The position numbers were made by a program, and so were the translations under genes. A DNA stretch of 64,000 nucleotides, from assembly GCA_030141605.1 (NCBI GenBank), contig JAQGDQ010000473.1, positions 25,053 to 89,052 of the forward strand, in the 5' to 3' direction. The notes beneath the pieces were generated by a model. It made no database searches and was not told where the DNA came from. It saw only the letters and a list, made by a program, of their open reading frames with translations. Below, in pieces: positions 1-12,400 of the stretch; position 1 is the first letter of the stretch, and each line of letters opens with the position of its first letter. Source of the stretch: Tubiluchus corallicola. Lineage: Eukaryota > Priapulida > Priapulimorpha > Priapulimorphida > Tubiluchidae.

Positions 1-188
1 GTGGCGCTAGCGGCGCTAATGGCGGGTAGTTCAAAACAAATTTGCTCGCAGATAATTTCATAAATATTTCAAGTTACTTCTGGTTATAGACTAATAAAAC
101 TCTAAAATATCAACGTATAAACATCAACATAAAACGTTTTTGTGAATATAAAGGCTACCGTATCTCGTATGCTGTATGGACATTGGCA

Positions 189-1085
189 ATGGTAAATACT
201 CGTAAAAAGTCACATACAGCTACAGATAGTGACACTGGGAGTAATATGGCCTCATCTAATAGCAGCTTAAACGAGGATACAGCACAGGCACTTCTTTCCG
301 CTTTTGAAAAACGACTGACAGCAATGGAGGAACGATTGGGTAAGAGGATTTATGACAATTCAGCATCTATAGATTCAAAACTTACAGAAGTAAACAGACA
401 AATAGGCGGACTTGTGAAAAGTCAGGAATTTATTTCAAAACAATATGAAGATTTGCAAGAACAGAATAAGCAAAATGAGGAAAAAATGAGAAATCTAGAA
501 GAGGAAAACAAAATACTGAAATGTACAATAAGCAAACTAGAAAAAAAAATAACTGCATCTGAAAAATCTGTGAATGACCTTGAACAATACGAGAGGCGTG
601 ACATGCTAGAAATTACAGGTATCCCTTTCATTGAGCATGAATCTACTAACACCATTATCAAAAGGCTTTGTGATGTCATTGGTGTACAAATAGCTCCTGA
701 AGATATTGCTACTTCGCATCGGCTGCAAAAGACAAGATCTGGTAGTGCTCCAGCAATTATCGTCAAGTTTGTACGACGCGACATCCGTGACAAAGTATAT
801 GCAGCCAGGAAACGAATCAACTCTGCTCACGACCTAGGCTTTTCAACAGTAAGCAAAATTTATATAAATGAAAACCTTACAAAGCAAAATAGATCCTTGC
901 TATACCATGCACGACAGTGCAAAAAGCAACTGCGGTACAAATATGTATGGTCTCGATATGGTCGCATCTATTTAAAGAGGTCTGACTCTGATGATTCTGA
1001 AGCAGTACCAATTGACTCTCTTCAAGTTCTGCTGAGAATGGGATATAACCCAGCCATGTCATCGCAGACCAATTCTCATCTTTAA
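189..1085 (+). CDS. LINE ORF1 protein (coiled coil plus RRM-like nucleic-acid-binding domain)
   Basis: The ORF encodes about 298 residues from the ATG at 189. A TTG lies in frame two codons earlier but there is no reason to prefer it. A charged coiled-coil segment, rich in Glu, Lys, Leu and Asn, runs from about residue 75 to 135 and ends at a YERRD motif. It is followed by a domain of about 90 residues that resembles the RRM-like part of L1-type ORF1 proteins. Proteins of this kind form trimers and coat the LINE RNA as a chaperone. The stop at 1083-1085 precedes the ORF2 start by 32 bases in another frame, so ORF2 is probably reached by reinitiation. The LINE role is well supported by context; the exact domain family is inferred. 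Confidence 0.75.
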   Translation: MVNTRKKSHTATDSDTGSNMASSNSSLNEDTAQALLSAFEKRLTAMEERLGKRIYDNSASIDSKLTEVNRQIGGLVKSQEFISKQYEDLQEQNKQNEEKMRNLEEENKILKCTISKLEKKITASEKSVNDLEQYERRDMLEITGIPFIEHESTNTIIKRLCDVIGVQIAPEDIATSHRLQKTRSGSAPAIIVKFVRRDIRDKVYAARKRINSAHDLGFSTVSKIYINENLTKQNRSLLYHARQCKKQLRYKYVWSRYGRIYLKRSDSDDSEAVPIDSLQVLLRMGYNPAMSSQTNSHL

Positions 1086-1117
1086 CCTTAATGTTGCACT
1101 TTTCAGTTATTTAATAT

Positions 1118-4100
1118 ATGGCATCTTATCCATGTACAGTCTGCTCTAAAGTCTGTAGGTCGAATCAGAATGCTATTTATTGTGACAACTGTCAGAATTG
1201 GTGCCATCTGAAGTGCACATGCCTATCATTACAACAGTTTCAAAATTTAGCTAATTCTAGTGATACATACTTTTGCTTGCCTTGCATTAATTCGATATTG
1301 CCACTTCAGATGGCAGACGATGATGACTTTTATGATTTTGTCCATTTTAGTTATTGCAATAGTGAAATTGAACAATTACTGTCACTCAACTGTACAGCTA
1401 GTTTGTCCTCGTTTAATGATGATGATGACAAAGATCCCGACATTAATCATAATACTCTGTATGATAGCAAATACTATAAACTCACCACGCTGCAGTCATC
1501 AGCCTTTTTGCACAACAATGATAAGGATTTTAGCTTCATACATATTAATCCCAATAGCCTTCACAAACACTATCATGACATAACAGATGTGCTTCAGCAT
1601 TTTAAGAGGCCACCCGACATAATAGCAGTGTCGGAAACTCGAGTTAACGATAAAAATATTTTTTTATGTAATATACCCAATTACACTTTTTTACATACTG
1701 ATTCTAATACAAGAGCAGGGGGGGTTGGACTTTATGTATCTAATCAGCTAAATTATACTAAAATCACAAAATACTCTATCCAAAATGCTAATTCATCTCT
1801 TACTTTCCAATCCGACATGCAGTGCGAAGATCTCTGGATACAGATAGAAACTAATATACATTCTAAGCATATTATCTTTGGTGTTGTTTACCGTCATCCA
1901 AATACTAACATTAATCACTTTCATGAGGCAATGGACAACATTATGTCCGACATTAATAAAACTGGCAAGATTAGTTATGTATGTGGTGATTTCAATCTTA
2001 ACCTGCTTCACCATGAAACTAAATCATATATATCCGAATATCTCAATATGGTATTCTGCAATCAATTCACACCCATTATAACACGACCAACTAGACTTAC
2101 TCACACATCCAAAACACTTATAGATCACATCTACACAAATAACCTAAAAGACTACATCATTCCAGGCATTATACTTTACCAAATCGCTGACCACTTGCCT
2201 ATCTTTTGCATTGTCAAAAATTCAATTAGTAAACGTGCGAACTCAAAAGTAAATATCCGTGACAAGAGTAAATTCAATCAAGACGCTTTCTTAAATGACT
2301 TAACTTATAAACTAAACAACGAATCTTTTGTGACAATGTCAACAAACGAAGCATTTGAAAAATTCATGAATATAATTACAGAAACTGTTAACTACCATGC
2401 CCCGTATAAAACCTTGTCGAGAAAACAAACTAAGACATTTTACAAACCCTGGTTAACTCAAGGTATCCTAACTTCTATCAGAAAAAAAAGTCAATTATAC
2501 AAAACTCATAAATTATCCGACAGTTTATACAAAAATGAATATTATCGTACATATTGTAATAAACTAAATCGAATAAAAGAACAGTCAAAACGTAACTATT
2601 ACTCAAAAGTGCTCCAAGGAAATAAAAATAATATGCGACTAACATGGAAAACCATAAATGAAATTACAAACTGTAAAGTGAAAAACCATTTTCAACCTAA
2701 CAAGTTAACACAAAATGGTAATGAGTACAATAACCATAAGGATATAAGTGAAATACTAAACCAGTTTTTTAGTAACATAGGTAGCAATATGGCGAGAAAG
2801 ATACCATACACTGAACTAAAATTTGATTCTTTTTTGAAGAACCCAGTAAATAGCACATTTTTTATGTACCCTATATTAGAAAATGAAACATGTGTGGAAA
2901 TCAATAAGTTAAACATTAATAAATCTGCAGGTCCAGAGAATATTCCAATTTATTTTTATAAACTAGCTGTCCGCATTATTACACCATACTTAACGACACT
3001 CTATAATAAATCGATTACTGATGGCATATTTCCTAACATTTTAAAACTAGCGAAAGTAATTCCAATTTATAAGTCTGAATCACCTGAAAATCCCACCAAC
3101 TATAGACCTATATCTTTACTCTCACCGGTTGCCAAAATATTTGAAAAACTCATCTTTATCCGGCTTGACAAATTCATTTCAACAAACAAAATACTATCAG
3201 AACACCAATTTGGTTTCAGGAAAAATCATTCTACTGCCTTAGCTGTATCTGAACTAACCGATAGAATTCTTAATAATATTGACAAAAATGTATTTGTGTG
3301 TGGCATCTTCCTAGATCTGTCCAAGGCTTTTGACACTGTACAACATAATATATTACTCCAAAAAATGAAACATTATGGTATTAGAGGACTATCCCAAAAT
3401 TTCTTTGCATCTTACTTGCACAACAGACAACAGTACACTTCCATTGGAGATACTAGCTCAAATCTAACTACTATAACATGTGGAGTACCACAAGGCTCTA
3501 CTCTAGGCCCGATATTGCTTCTTTTGTACATAAATGATCTTGTAAACTGTTCAAACTTCCACACTAGAATGTTTGCAGATGACACTAATCTATTCTTAAC
3601 AGATACAAAGATAATTAATTTACAAACTTCAGTTAACAGTGAATTGCATAAGATTAATCAGTGGATGAAAGCTAACAAACTGTCTATTAACTATAAAAAG
3701 ACAAAATACATGCTGATTACGCCTGGCCGCAAAACAGACGCATATGAAAATTTCCAGATTTCAATGAATAATCAAATATTAACTAGGTCTAAAGAAATTA
3801 AATACCTCGGTATGTTCATTGATGATAACTTAACATGGTCTACACAAACAAAACACATAACCTACAAAATTAGCAAAATCAAGGGCATAATTGCGAGGAT
3901 AAGACACTACGTAAATACAGATGTACTAAAACTAATATACCATGCTTTGGTTTATTCTTATCTTCACTATGGGATTCTTTCCTGGGGCACTGCATCTTCA
4001 AATACTTTAAAACCGATACAAACTCATCAAAACATTATAGTTAAGCTGATGACATTTTCTGGTAGACGGGAACATGCAACGCCATCCTACATTAAATTGG

Positions 4101-4408
4101 GCCTCTTAAAACTGAATGATATCTACAAATCCGAGCTTGCAAAATTTGTATACAAATTTAAGAATAACTTACTACCAGAATTGTTTCTAAATTACTATAC
4201 GCCAGCATCCGATATTCACAGTTACAACACTAGGTTTTCTACTAACAGTTCTTTCTTTATCGAACGATTTAATACATCTAAGGGTCAAACGTCGTTAAAA
4301 TATCAGGGATCAGTATTATGGAACTCTCTACCTGCTCATATAACTTCTTTACCTCTGCATTCGCTAAAAAAACAGTACGCTAAGGCACTTCTTGAAGCTT
4401 ACAAATAA
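1118..4408 (+). CDS. LINE ORF2: PHD finger, endonuclease and reverse transcriptase
   Basis: This is an intact ORF of 1096 residues. A PHD-type zinc finger with C4HC3 spacing occupies residues 6-56 (C6, C9, C22, C25, H30, C33, C53, C56). An exonuclease-endonuclease-phosphatase domain follows; its GDFN motif is near residue 290 and its IADH motif near 356. The reverse transcriptase shows LDLSKAFD near 732, GVPQGSTLGP near 790 and the catalytic FADD near 820. The C-terminal connector is typical of CR1/L2-like elements. The protein nicks target DNA and reverse-transcribes the element RNA in place. All catalytic motifs visible to me are unchanged, which argues against old age. Confidence 0.9.
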   Translation: MASYPCTVCSKVCRSNQNAIYCDNCQNWCHLKCTCLSLQQFQNLANSSDTYFCLPCINSILPLQMADDDDFYDFVHFSYCNSEIEQLLSLNCTASLSSFNDDDDKDPDINHNTLYDSKYYKLTTLQSSAFLHNNDKDFSFIHINPNSLHKHYHDITDVLQHFKRPPDIIAVSETRVNDKNIFLCNIPNYTFLHTDSNTRAGGVGLYVSNQLNYTKITKYSIQNANSSLTFQSDMQCEDLWIQIETNIHSKHIIFGVVYRHPNTNINHFHEAMDNIMSDINKTGKISYVCGDFNLNLLHHETKSYISEYLNMVFCNQFTPIITRPTRLTHTSKTLIDHIYTNNLKDYIIPGIILYQIADHLPIFCIVKNSISKRANSKVNIRDKSKFNQDAFLNDLTYKLNNESFVTMSTNEAFEKFMNIITETVNYHAPYKTLSRKQTKTFYKPWLTQGILTSIRKKSQLYKTHKLSDSLYKNEYYRTYCNKLNRIKEQSKRNYYSKVLQGNKNNMRLTWKTINEITNCKVKNHFQPNKLTQNGNEYNNHKDISEILNQFFSNIGSNMARKIPYTELKFDSFLKNPVNSTFFMYPILENETCVEINKLNINKSAGPENIPIYFYKLAVRIITPYLTTLYNKSITDGIFPNILKLAKVIPIYKSESPENPTNYRPISLLSPVAKIFEKLIFIRLDKFISTNKILSEHQFGFRKNHSTALAVSELTDRILNNIDKNVFVCGIFLDLSKAFDTVQHNILLQKMKHYGIRGLSQNFFASYLHNRQQYTSIGDTSSNLTTITCGVPQGSTLGPILLLLYINDLVNCSNFHTRMFADDTNLFLTDTKIINLQTSVNSELHKINQWMKANKLSINYKKTKYMLITPGRKTDAYENFQISMNNQILTRSKEIKYLGMFIDDNLTWSTQTKHITYKISKIKGIIARIRHYVNTDVLKLIYHALVYSYLHYGILSWGTASSNTLKPIQTHQNIIVKLMTFSGRREHATPSYIKLGLLKLNDIYKSELAKFVYKFKNNLLPELFLNYYTPASDIHSYNTRFSTNSSFFIERFNTSKGQTSLKYQGSVLWNSLPAHITSLPLHSLKKQYAKALLEAYK

Positions 4409-4717
4409 ATCAGTTTTTTTGTCTGTTAGATGTACATTCTTATGGTAACTTTTGCTTAAAAACATTTTTATGAGGTGCAAACTCACTTTTTCGCTGCTGT
4501 ATTTTTGTTTTTGTATTTCTGTACGTTTGTGTATTTATTAGATGTATTTATCAGAAACAATTGTAAGGTATTTTGCTTAGTAGTTCGTAAATTTGTCATG
4601 GTTTTTGATTTTTGTCTTTTGCTGTTGTATTTTTGTTTTTTGTATTTCTGCACGTTTATGTATTTTTTAATATAGCTGTGTCTACTGTCCTTAGCGTCCT
4701 TTTGTTTACTGTCTTTT

Positions 4718-4766
4718 GAGAAGGGTGGTTGACTCGATAACCTTTGGTTTTTCGCCACCCTTTCTC
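4718..4766 (+). other. LINE 3' UTR hairpin
   Basis: The arms GAGAAGGGTGG (4718-4728) and CCACCCTTTCTC (4755-4766) pair with one bulged base. A nested AACC/GGTT pair lies at 4739-4749. A hairpin of the same design closes the LINE tail at 57763-57801. In L2/CR1-type elements, 3' structures like this can be recognised by the reverse transcriptase; that role is inferred here. Confidence 0.6.
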
Positions 4767-5300
4767 CTATGTTTGTTTGTATTTTTGTGTATTTTATTGT
4801 CAAATTATTGTATATGGAGGAAAATAAATTACTATTACGTTTTAATGTTTTACATGACATGCAATAAACTTTAAACAAAGCACGATAGTAAATGCTTACT
4901 TTAACAAATGAGCAGGATTTGAGCGGTCATCATTTTCTGTCATCTCTCTACTTCATAATAAACCTGGCAGCATATAAAAGTTGACTCATTTATAGCTGCC
5001 ATGTTGTTGTCAATGTTAATTTAGAGAACTTCCGGCAGGATAGTCACTTTTAACTTTTGATTCAGTCTCACATGATCACATCGGCTATTTATTTTTAATG
5101 CATTTTTCTACGACTTAGCGCTGATCATCTGGAAGCAATGCCTGTTTGCTTACGGTGGTACTTCGCCGATGATGTTATATGTTACAGCAATTTTAATTTT
5201 ACGGCAGCAGAACGAAATTGATGAAATTCTAAGAGCAAAAAATTAATAAATTAACTAAAATTTAGTGTTATAAAGAGTTAGTAATTTAGTAATATTACGG

Positions 5301-6140
5301 TTACCAAATTGTTCTGGGTTGTGCTGCCAATGTCGGTCTAATTGGGACTTTTACAAAGAAGATGTCATTGATTATGTTTTCGGGCAATTTATTACATTTG
5401 TCAACCACACACATTGAAAGAATCTCTCGTTTTCTGCTCCATCTATTGGATGCTGCTCTCTTCTTGATTTTGTATGGAGGACCTCTAGTACCACGATAAG
5501 TATGAGATAGAAACATTTTGCTAGCATTGGTGTGATCAAAACATTTTAAGATGCAGAAGGTTTGGATCAAATCTTGTCTCTTACATCTATACTTTAAAGT
5601 AGTTAGCCCTCGCCTTCTGATTTTCATAAGGTATAACAGTCCGGAAACTACTGGTACCAGCCTAATAGGCCAACGTTGAACTGATTCCTTTTTTCTTATC
5701 ATGTCTTGCGTTCCTGAATTCCAACATCGCCATAATTCTTAATTGGTCTAACCATTGACTTTTACATTTGGATCACCATGGGCCAATCTAAATAAGTGAA
5801 GTTTCATATAATAAGCATAAGCCTTCCATGAGCATTATTAACAGTATGATGAATGCGGCTTTGAAATTTAAGCATGTTATCAACAATGATGCCCAAGTGT
5901 TTTTGCACATTGACATTTGTAGTTTCTACATTGATAAGTTCTGCCATTGCTTATAATTATGTGATCTGTAACATCTGGTCTTCCAATGGTTAATAGGTTG
6001 CATTTGTCAATATTAAAATTCATTTTCTGTTTGTGACACCGTTTATCTGCTTGGTCAATGTTGTTTTGCAAGTACTCATTGTCACTAGGACAACTTATCA
6101 TATATTTTTGCATCATCTGCAAATTAGTTCCTAAAATCAT
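5301..6140 (-). pseudogene. Decayed LINE reverse-transcriptase fragment (CR1/L2-like)
   Basis: Two reading frames on the minus strand together match the second half of a LINE reverse transcriptase. The upstream part (5880-6140) has a degraded FADD-box region followed by a Lys/Cys-containing palm segment with the motif MNFNIDKCNLL. The downstream part (5301-5702) resembles the C-terminal RT connector, ending in a PENIIND-type motif. The stretch between them stays LINE-like but shifts frame. The copy is 5'-truncated and inactive, and it is not the same family as the intact LINE at 1-4880. Confidence 0.65.
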
Positions 6141-6489
6141 GTCATAAAGTTCCTACAAAGTGTTATGAAAATATCCTTGGTGTGAGTGTGAGTTGGTCAT
6201 TTTACTTGTTTTTTATAATAATTTCTTGCTTGCTATTGTACCGGACTACATGAATCTAAATTTAGATTATTGTTGCTAATAATTTTTGCTCGCTCTTTTT
6301 ATACTGAAAAAAAAATGATGGAGTGACGGCGGTGAAAAGATGCGTCATGCCTTGTAATAGATCTAAAGATTACCCACATTAGAACACACACGCTGTCACG
6401 CTCGCTGTGGAGACAGATCTTAACAAAAATTACGTTGACGATACTAAACTCTAAAGACTAGAGAGTTTAAGAATTTAAAAACCACGTAA

Positions 6490-9400
6490 ATGGAAGTTGA
6501 CTTTAGGTTGTATAGTGAATCTCAGGAAATTTTTAAAGAAAAGTTACAACCAAGTATTAAGGAACCACTACACTTGGTAACTCCCGGTGATGTCATTACA
6601 ACTGACCCCGGTTTCATGAGGTGAGCTTGATGTTTCTGTGATCTAGCCTTCGTTTAAGGAGCTCATCAGAGATGGCAATGTAGTCTGGACTGTTAGAATT
6701 TACACAATTGAATCTTAAATAAAAAGGGCCCTTTTTAGAGATGGACCTGATGAACGTAATTTTGGACGTGATAGACGTAATTTTGAGCGTCCTTTCACTA
6801 ACCTGATGGACATATTCCGATGGACATGATAGACGTCTGTTTGCTTTTTCGTTGGGCTTGTTGGACGTAATTTTGGACGTGATAGACGTAATTTTGAGCG
6901 TCCTTTCACTAACCTGATGAACATGATAGACGTCTGTTTACTTTTTCGATGGACTTGTTGGACGTAATTTTGGACGGAATGGACATGAGTTGAATGCCCA
7001 TTTACTAAACTGGTGGAGCTATTTGATCCCCGTGATTTACGTATGTATGTATGTATATTTGAACGCAGTAGATGTCCATTTGGTATGTGTATTTGAATGC
7101 GATGGACATAATTTCGAGCGTCCATGCACAGAATAATTTAAAGTAAAATTACTGGACCTACATAATTGTTGACGTGGTTTTCTTGACCTTTACTTTAATG
7201 CCTCCTGGATGCTAGTTTAAACATAATGGAGTTTATATATTACATGCAAATCAATTTGATTAGTTTTTGCAATGTGATTTTTATTTTAATAACATCCGTC
7301 GCGTCCTTTAAATCAGTGAATAGACGTCCAACTTACGTCCATTTCGTCCATGTTACGTTCATCGCATCCATTCATTTAGAATTTGCCCCATTTTCAGTCT
7401 TTAGTACAAAAGTCATCTGAGAGCACCAGCTTTCACCAGTTAAAGATCTTTCACCAATACTTATAAGACATAGGACTGGCATTTCTTAGAATGATCAACG
7501 ACAATAAATTGCACTTTCAGAGGTCGTGTATTTTTAATGTTTCCAATCCTGTTTATTTTTCCAGGGGACATGGAACTTACACACAAGATGAAAAACTTTA
7601 TGCATCTGTAGCTGGAACATTAGAAAGAGTGAACAAGCTGATATGTGTCCAGCCTGTGAAATCCAGGTTATTTTCACCTGTTACTTGGTTTTTTGCTTTT
7701 GTTTATTATTTCCGCAAACATTTGTGTTTTACACTGTTGATTATTGACAATTAATTGCCACAATCTTTTAATATGGTATTGTATGAAAATGTCTCAAAAT
7801 ATTATATAGGCCTAGGGTCACCAAGTGGTCATTATTGACCCCTGGTGGTCAATGGGACTATCCAAGGAGTCAATAAATGCCTGAGGATCAAAAAGGGGGT
7901 CGATAAACCCCTAGGCTGTTTGTACTTTTGGGGTCGACTTATGACTAAAACTCACCAATTTCCAACCAAATATTAAGACAAACACGTCATTCCCGTTAAT
8001 GTTGTCAGCAAATTCAATAAAACATTATGTTGATTTCTTTAGGGTTTAATTTTGCCTAAAGTTTCTCTCTCATTTTTATTATTGATGTTAGATTCGTTAT
8101 TGAAACTAGTGGTAATACAAATGTGGTGCATGAGTATGGTATAGGCATCTGAGAAGTTCATCTTGCCTGTACTGTGTACACTTACGTGGTAATAGCTCAT
8201 CTACCTAATTATTATTAATATATATTCTTTTGTACGTGCCTGGGGTTTGACGAAAAATCAAGGATTCCATGAAAGGGGTCAATCGCTATAAAATTTGGGG
8301 ACCGTGGTATATGCCTACCTTGACAATAGAATCTATGAGTCACGAAAGTTAGTGTTTTGCCACTGCATCACTTTGTTTCCCAGATTTCTTAATTACTTGC
8401 ATGTTTTTATCAATGAGTCAGCTACAGTGCAGGGATTATAACTATCTACTGTAGTTTTTGTGAGTTGTTAAACTTAACAATCCATTTGTTGGTATCATTG
8501 TTAGTGGCCTGAAAGTTTTTTTACATGTTAATAAACCATTTCATTTCATCAATTAATTTTTTTGTAAAGAAATTACAGTTTGTTTTCGGTAAACTTTTGT
8601 AGGTCACCCCTTCAACAAAAGTGCTTTGATCTGCTATGCACTTGCAACTGATAGAGATATAATTGTTGCTGGCTTGCTAATGCTGAAATATGCTAGTGTA
8701 CAGTAGTTCAAAATAATAACGACAAATAATTTACTAACAAAAAACCAAGTTTAATGTGTTTTAGTCTAGCCTAGCTGTGTGTCTACCTCAATAGTCAGCT
8801 AATAGACATTTGTGCGTTCTTATATACAGTACAAATGCACCTCAGAGAGCAGCATTTGAATTTAAATTAATTCTTAAACAATAGACACCCTATTAATAAT
8901 ATTTTCTACATCTTCGTTGTCGGAACCGGGTAAAACTATCAGACTCGTGTAATGAACAATGCGAGACACCTGGGTACCCGATGGAAACACTAAATCTTGT
9001 AAAAGCGTACGGTTGCATCATGCCAGCACTCTAACCATCGTTTCAACTGAATGCAAAATCAAGCGAACAACAAAGCGTGCCAATGAATCATGCAGGTGGC
9101 AGCACTGTCAAATTTAACATCACAATGATCATTTATTGGGAGACCAGGGTCAGATCAGAGGGCCTGGCTTATTAGCAAAGATATTTGTATACGATATGCC
9201 CTGAATGAATGATGAACATAGGCAAAACTCCATGCTTGCTAAAAGTACTTGTAGCTAACCACTCGCCAACATACAAATGCTATCATAGTCATTATCATGC
9301 ATTTGTTCAGCTTACAGTGGAACTAATGTAGTATCATGGCGAGGTAATTTCTTCCCATTTTCAGTTTACAGTTTATCTTACCACTGATTTGAGCAGCACT

Positions 9401-12400
9401 AAACCCTTTTGTTAAATTTGTTTCTGCTTTGCAATTTGCACAAATTCGAATAACTTTTTAGGTACGTTGGTGAAGTGGGCGACGTCATAGTTGGAAGAAT
9501 TACGGAAGTTGTACAAAAGAGATGGAAAGTTGACACAAACACAAAACTTGACTCTGTGCTCATGTTGTCATCAGTAAATTTACCTGGTGGTGAACTGGTG
9601 AGTGGCTTCTGTACAGGTTGTTTACATTGTTTACGTACCTCATTGTTTTCTACTTGCTGATGTTGTTGCAGGTGCAAAAGTTTTGTGTGGAATCTTGTGG
9701 CTAATCAGTTTTTTAAATCACTCTATGAAGTGGCGCCTCATAGTTAAAATTAGTGACCGTCTTGCTTCAGAAAATTTTTAGTTATTTTAATATTGTGTAA
9801 ACAAAACAAATATATAAAAAGAAAATTTAGTCAAAAACAAACACTACCTTACACTTGCACAGCAGGGTCGATACTGCATGAGCGACAGTACTTTTTCTAC
9901 CTAGCATGCAGCTTCTTATCTCGGAAACGTGCGCATACCCGCATGCACATAACAGCCAAACACCACATTGCAGGAACTGTGAAGCGCACTGTGAGCTTCC
10001 GTACAAGGATTTTTGTAATTTTGAACTAGGCTACTGACATTAAGCTGACATGAAAGAAAGAATTAAAGAAAAAAGACTCATTATATTAAATGTTATCGAT
10101 AATACTGAGTGATAATACTGCAGTTCCGCAGTCCCTATTCACAAGCCACGTAACTTTATTCGCTTCTTCGCTTTTTACAGAGAAGAAAAACGGTAGAGGA
10201 TGAGTTGATGATGAGGCAGTACCTGTCGGAAGGTGATCTCATTAGTGCAGAGGTGCAGTCTGTTTACTCTGATGGAGGTTTATCACTACATACTCGGAGT
10301 CTAAAGTATGGGAAGGTATTAATGTAAGATCGTTGTAACCGTGATCGAAGTTTATTGTGTTAATTTAATCTATGACCTCAGTCCCGTATCTCAGCTAGAG
10401 ATGTATAATGAAGTAATGACCATGAAGATGAACACAATTGTTGAAATTTAATCAAAAATTTATAATTCTTGGACTGTATCTGTAGGCACATCACGTGTCC
10501 AAACGAACGCGCAATTTCTCGTTCTCTTTCATGTTAGCTTTCAATCAGAGCGATCGTGAAACACTATTTCACCGTCGGGGTCATTATATTGTTATAATTT
10601 ATGAGTTTATTTAGGGGTAATCGATGATGGCTTATTCTAAGAGACATGCGACTCATGTTCTATTGACTTTGGTGTGGCATAAACATTGCTTCTGTCGCAA
10701 ATAATTGATTAAACTATAGATCATACTTTATTCTTTTCAGTAGAGTCGTTTAAGTCCTGATGAGTATATTTTGATTAAGCTGCAATTCACAAGAAAGCAG
10801 TTATAGTGATTATAACAAATAAATGACAATGTTTTCTGCCCATTTTGTGAGTTTTGATGATTTTCTCACAGTAAAATCTATTCTGATATTCATCTGCAAC
10901 AAATTTTGCAAGAACTTGATTGTTAAAGGAAAATTGGTCCCAATCTTGAATTGTAGATCAAAACAATCTACTCTGTAACTTATTGAAAGGAAACATACTA
11001 TTTTTTCAAAAATGACTTGCGTGAAAGAATTATTTCGCACAAATGTAATTTCCTGTTTGTGCCACTAGTCCTTCGCTGTTGCATGCGTTTTGCCATTACC
11101 TAGTTAAACAGGCACTAGCACATGCATTTCAGACACACGTTGCACATAAAATAAGTGCAGTACCTCTCAGTTCAGATGTGTTAGTTTTTGATGAACTGCA
11201 TACGTTCGATAGTTCATGCATGTGCGCAGCGGTAAATTTGAAATGTGAATTTTTATGTTAATATTTGTCTACTTTTAGTACAACACACTGAATATCTTAC
11301 AGTAGTGTTGTACTTCAATTTTCTCGGTTCACAAACACGTGCAACATGCCCATGGAATGCATCCGTCTGCGGACTTGGAACTAACAAAACCCATCCGTCT
11401 GCGGACTTGGAACTAACAAAAACCCGTCCGTCTGCGGACTTGGAACTAACAAAAACCCGTCTCAGGCAAGCCAGATCAGTCCAATAAAAGCAATTGTTTT
11501 GGTCATGTGTCATCTAATAATTGTTTCTTAAGGTTATTCTTGGCTTCATGCTGTACTTGCCAGGTGCAAGAAAATTTTCACTGAGACAGTTTCCGTAGAC
11601 TGTTTGTTGCTACAGATTGTTCACTGTGTGCAACTAGGATAAGCTCGTTCTTTTAAAATGCTGATTTTAAGAATTACATTTTATATTTGTGATGTCCTAA
11701 TTTATGTAGTTGAAGTATGTATAAAATGAATAGTGTTTGTACAAATCATTATACATAAATGAAATGCCTATTATTTGTCTAAGTTTTTGTCCTTTTGTAT
11801 TATTTTTACTTATTTTTAAAATATGTATTGTATTCTGAGTAGGTAATAAATAATGACTACAGCCATATCACGTTGAAAACACTGGTTCTCGTCTGATAAC
11901 CGAAGTTAAGCAACGTAGAGCCTGGTTAGTACTTGGATGGGTGACCGCTTAGGAATACCAGGTGCTGTAGGCTTGCGGGATGTCCACACTGTATCTCGAC
12001 ACTAGGCGGAGGAGCTGCACAAGCAGCCAACGGCTAGTGGGTGGAGGAGGTCAAGTGACCCAACGGCCATGTGTAGAGGAGTAAACCTTCCAAATCAGGA
12101 GTAGAGCCCTGAAGGCGGACCAGTGCAGCATACTCACTGACTCCGGCAGCTCCTGCGGCCAACCTGATGCCAAACGTATCGGTCCGCTTTGCTTTGAACT
12201 ACACCAGGGAGGAAGAGAGGGGGTTCCTGTTGTCTGGGGTGGCCCAGCCGTGCGCCCTGGAGACGTTCAAGGATCGCATTGCTCAGTCACAGTCGACGCT
12301 ACAGCTCCATCAATGTAATCAATAACTGACTCTCTTGGCGCACACTCCATTGTCTTCCGAGACAGAAGGATGCCAACCATATAATAAATAATAATAATAA

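Larger units (their letters stand above)
1..4880 (+). mobile_element. Full-length LINE (CR1/L2/Jockey-type), two intact ORFs
   Basis: This is a non-LTR retrotransposon with the expected order: a short 5' leader, ORF1 (189-1085), ORF2 (1118-4408) and a 3' UTR that ends near an AATAAA at 4863-4868. ORF2 has a PHD finger, an AP-type endonuclease and a reverse transcriptase, an architecture common in CR1/L2-like and Jockey-like LINEs of marine invertebrates. The 3' UTR contains a hairpin at 4718-4766 and a partly duplicated T-rich segment near 4497-4535 and 4625-4670. Neither ORF has a stop or frameshift, so the copy may be young and possibly active. The left border is uncertain because the element touches the window edge, and I could not identify target-site duplications. 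The clade assignment is by motif style only. Confidence 0.85.

Noticed and set aside
11855..11974. Functional 5S rRNA gene
   Set aside because: It continues directly into a SINE body without a T-run terminator and has several substitutions in conserved loops.
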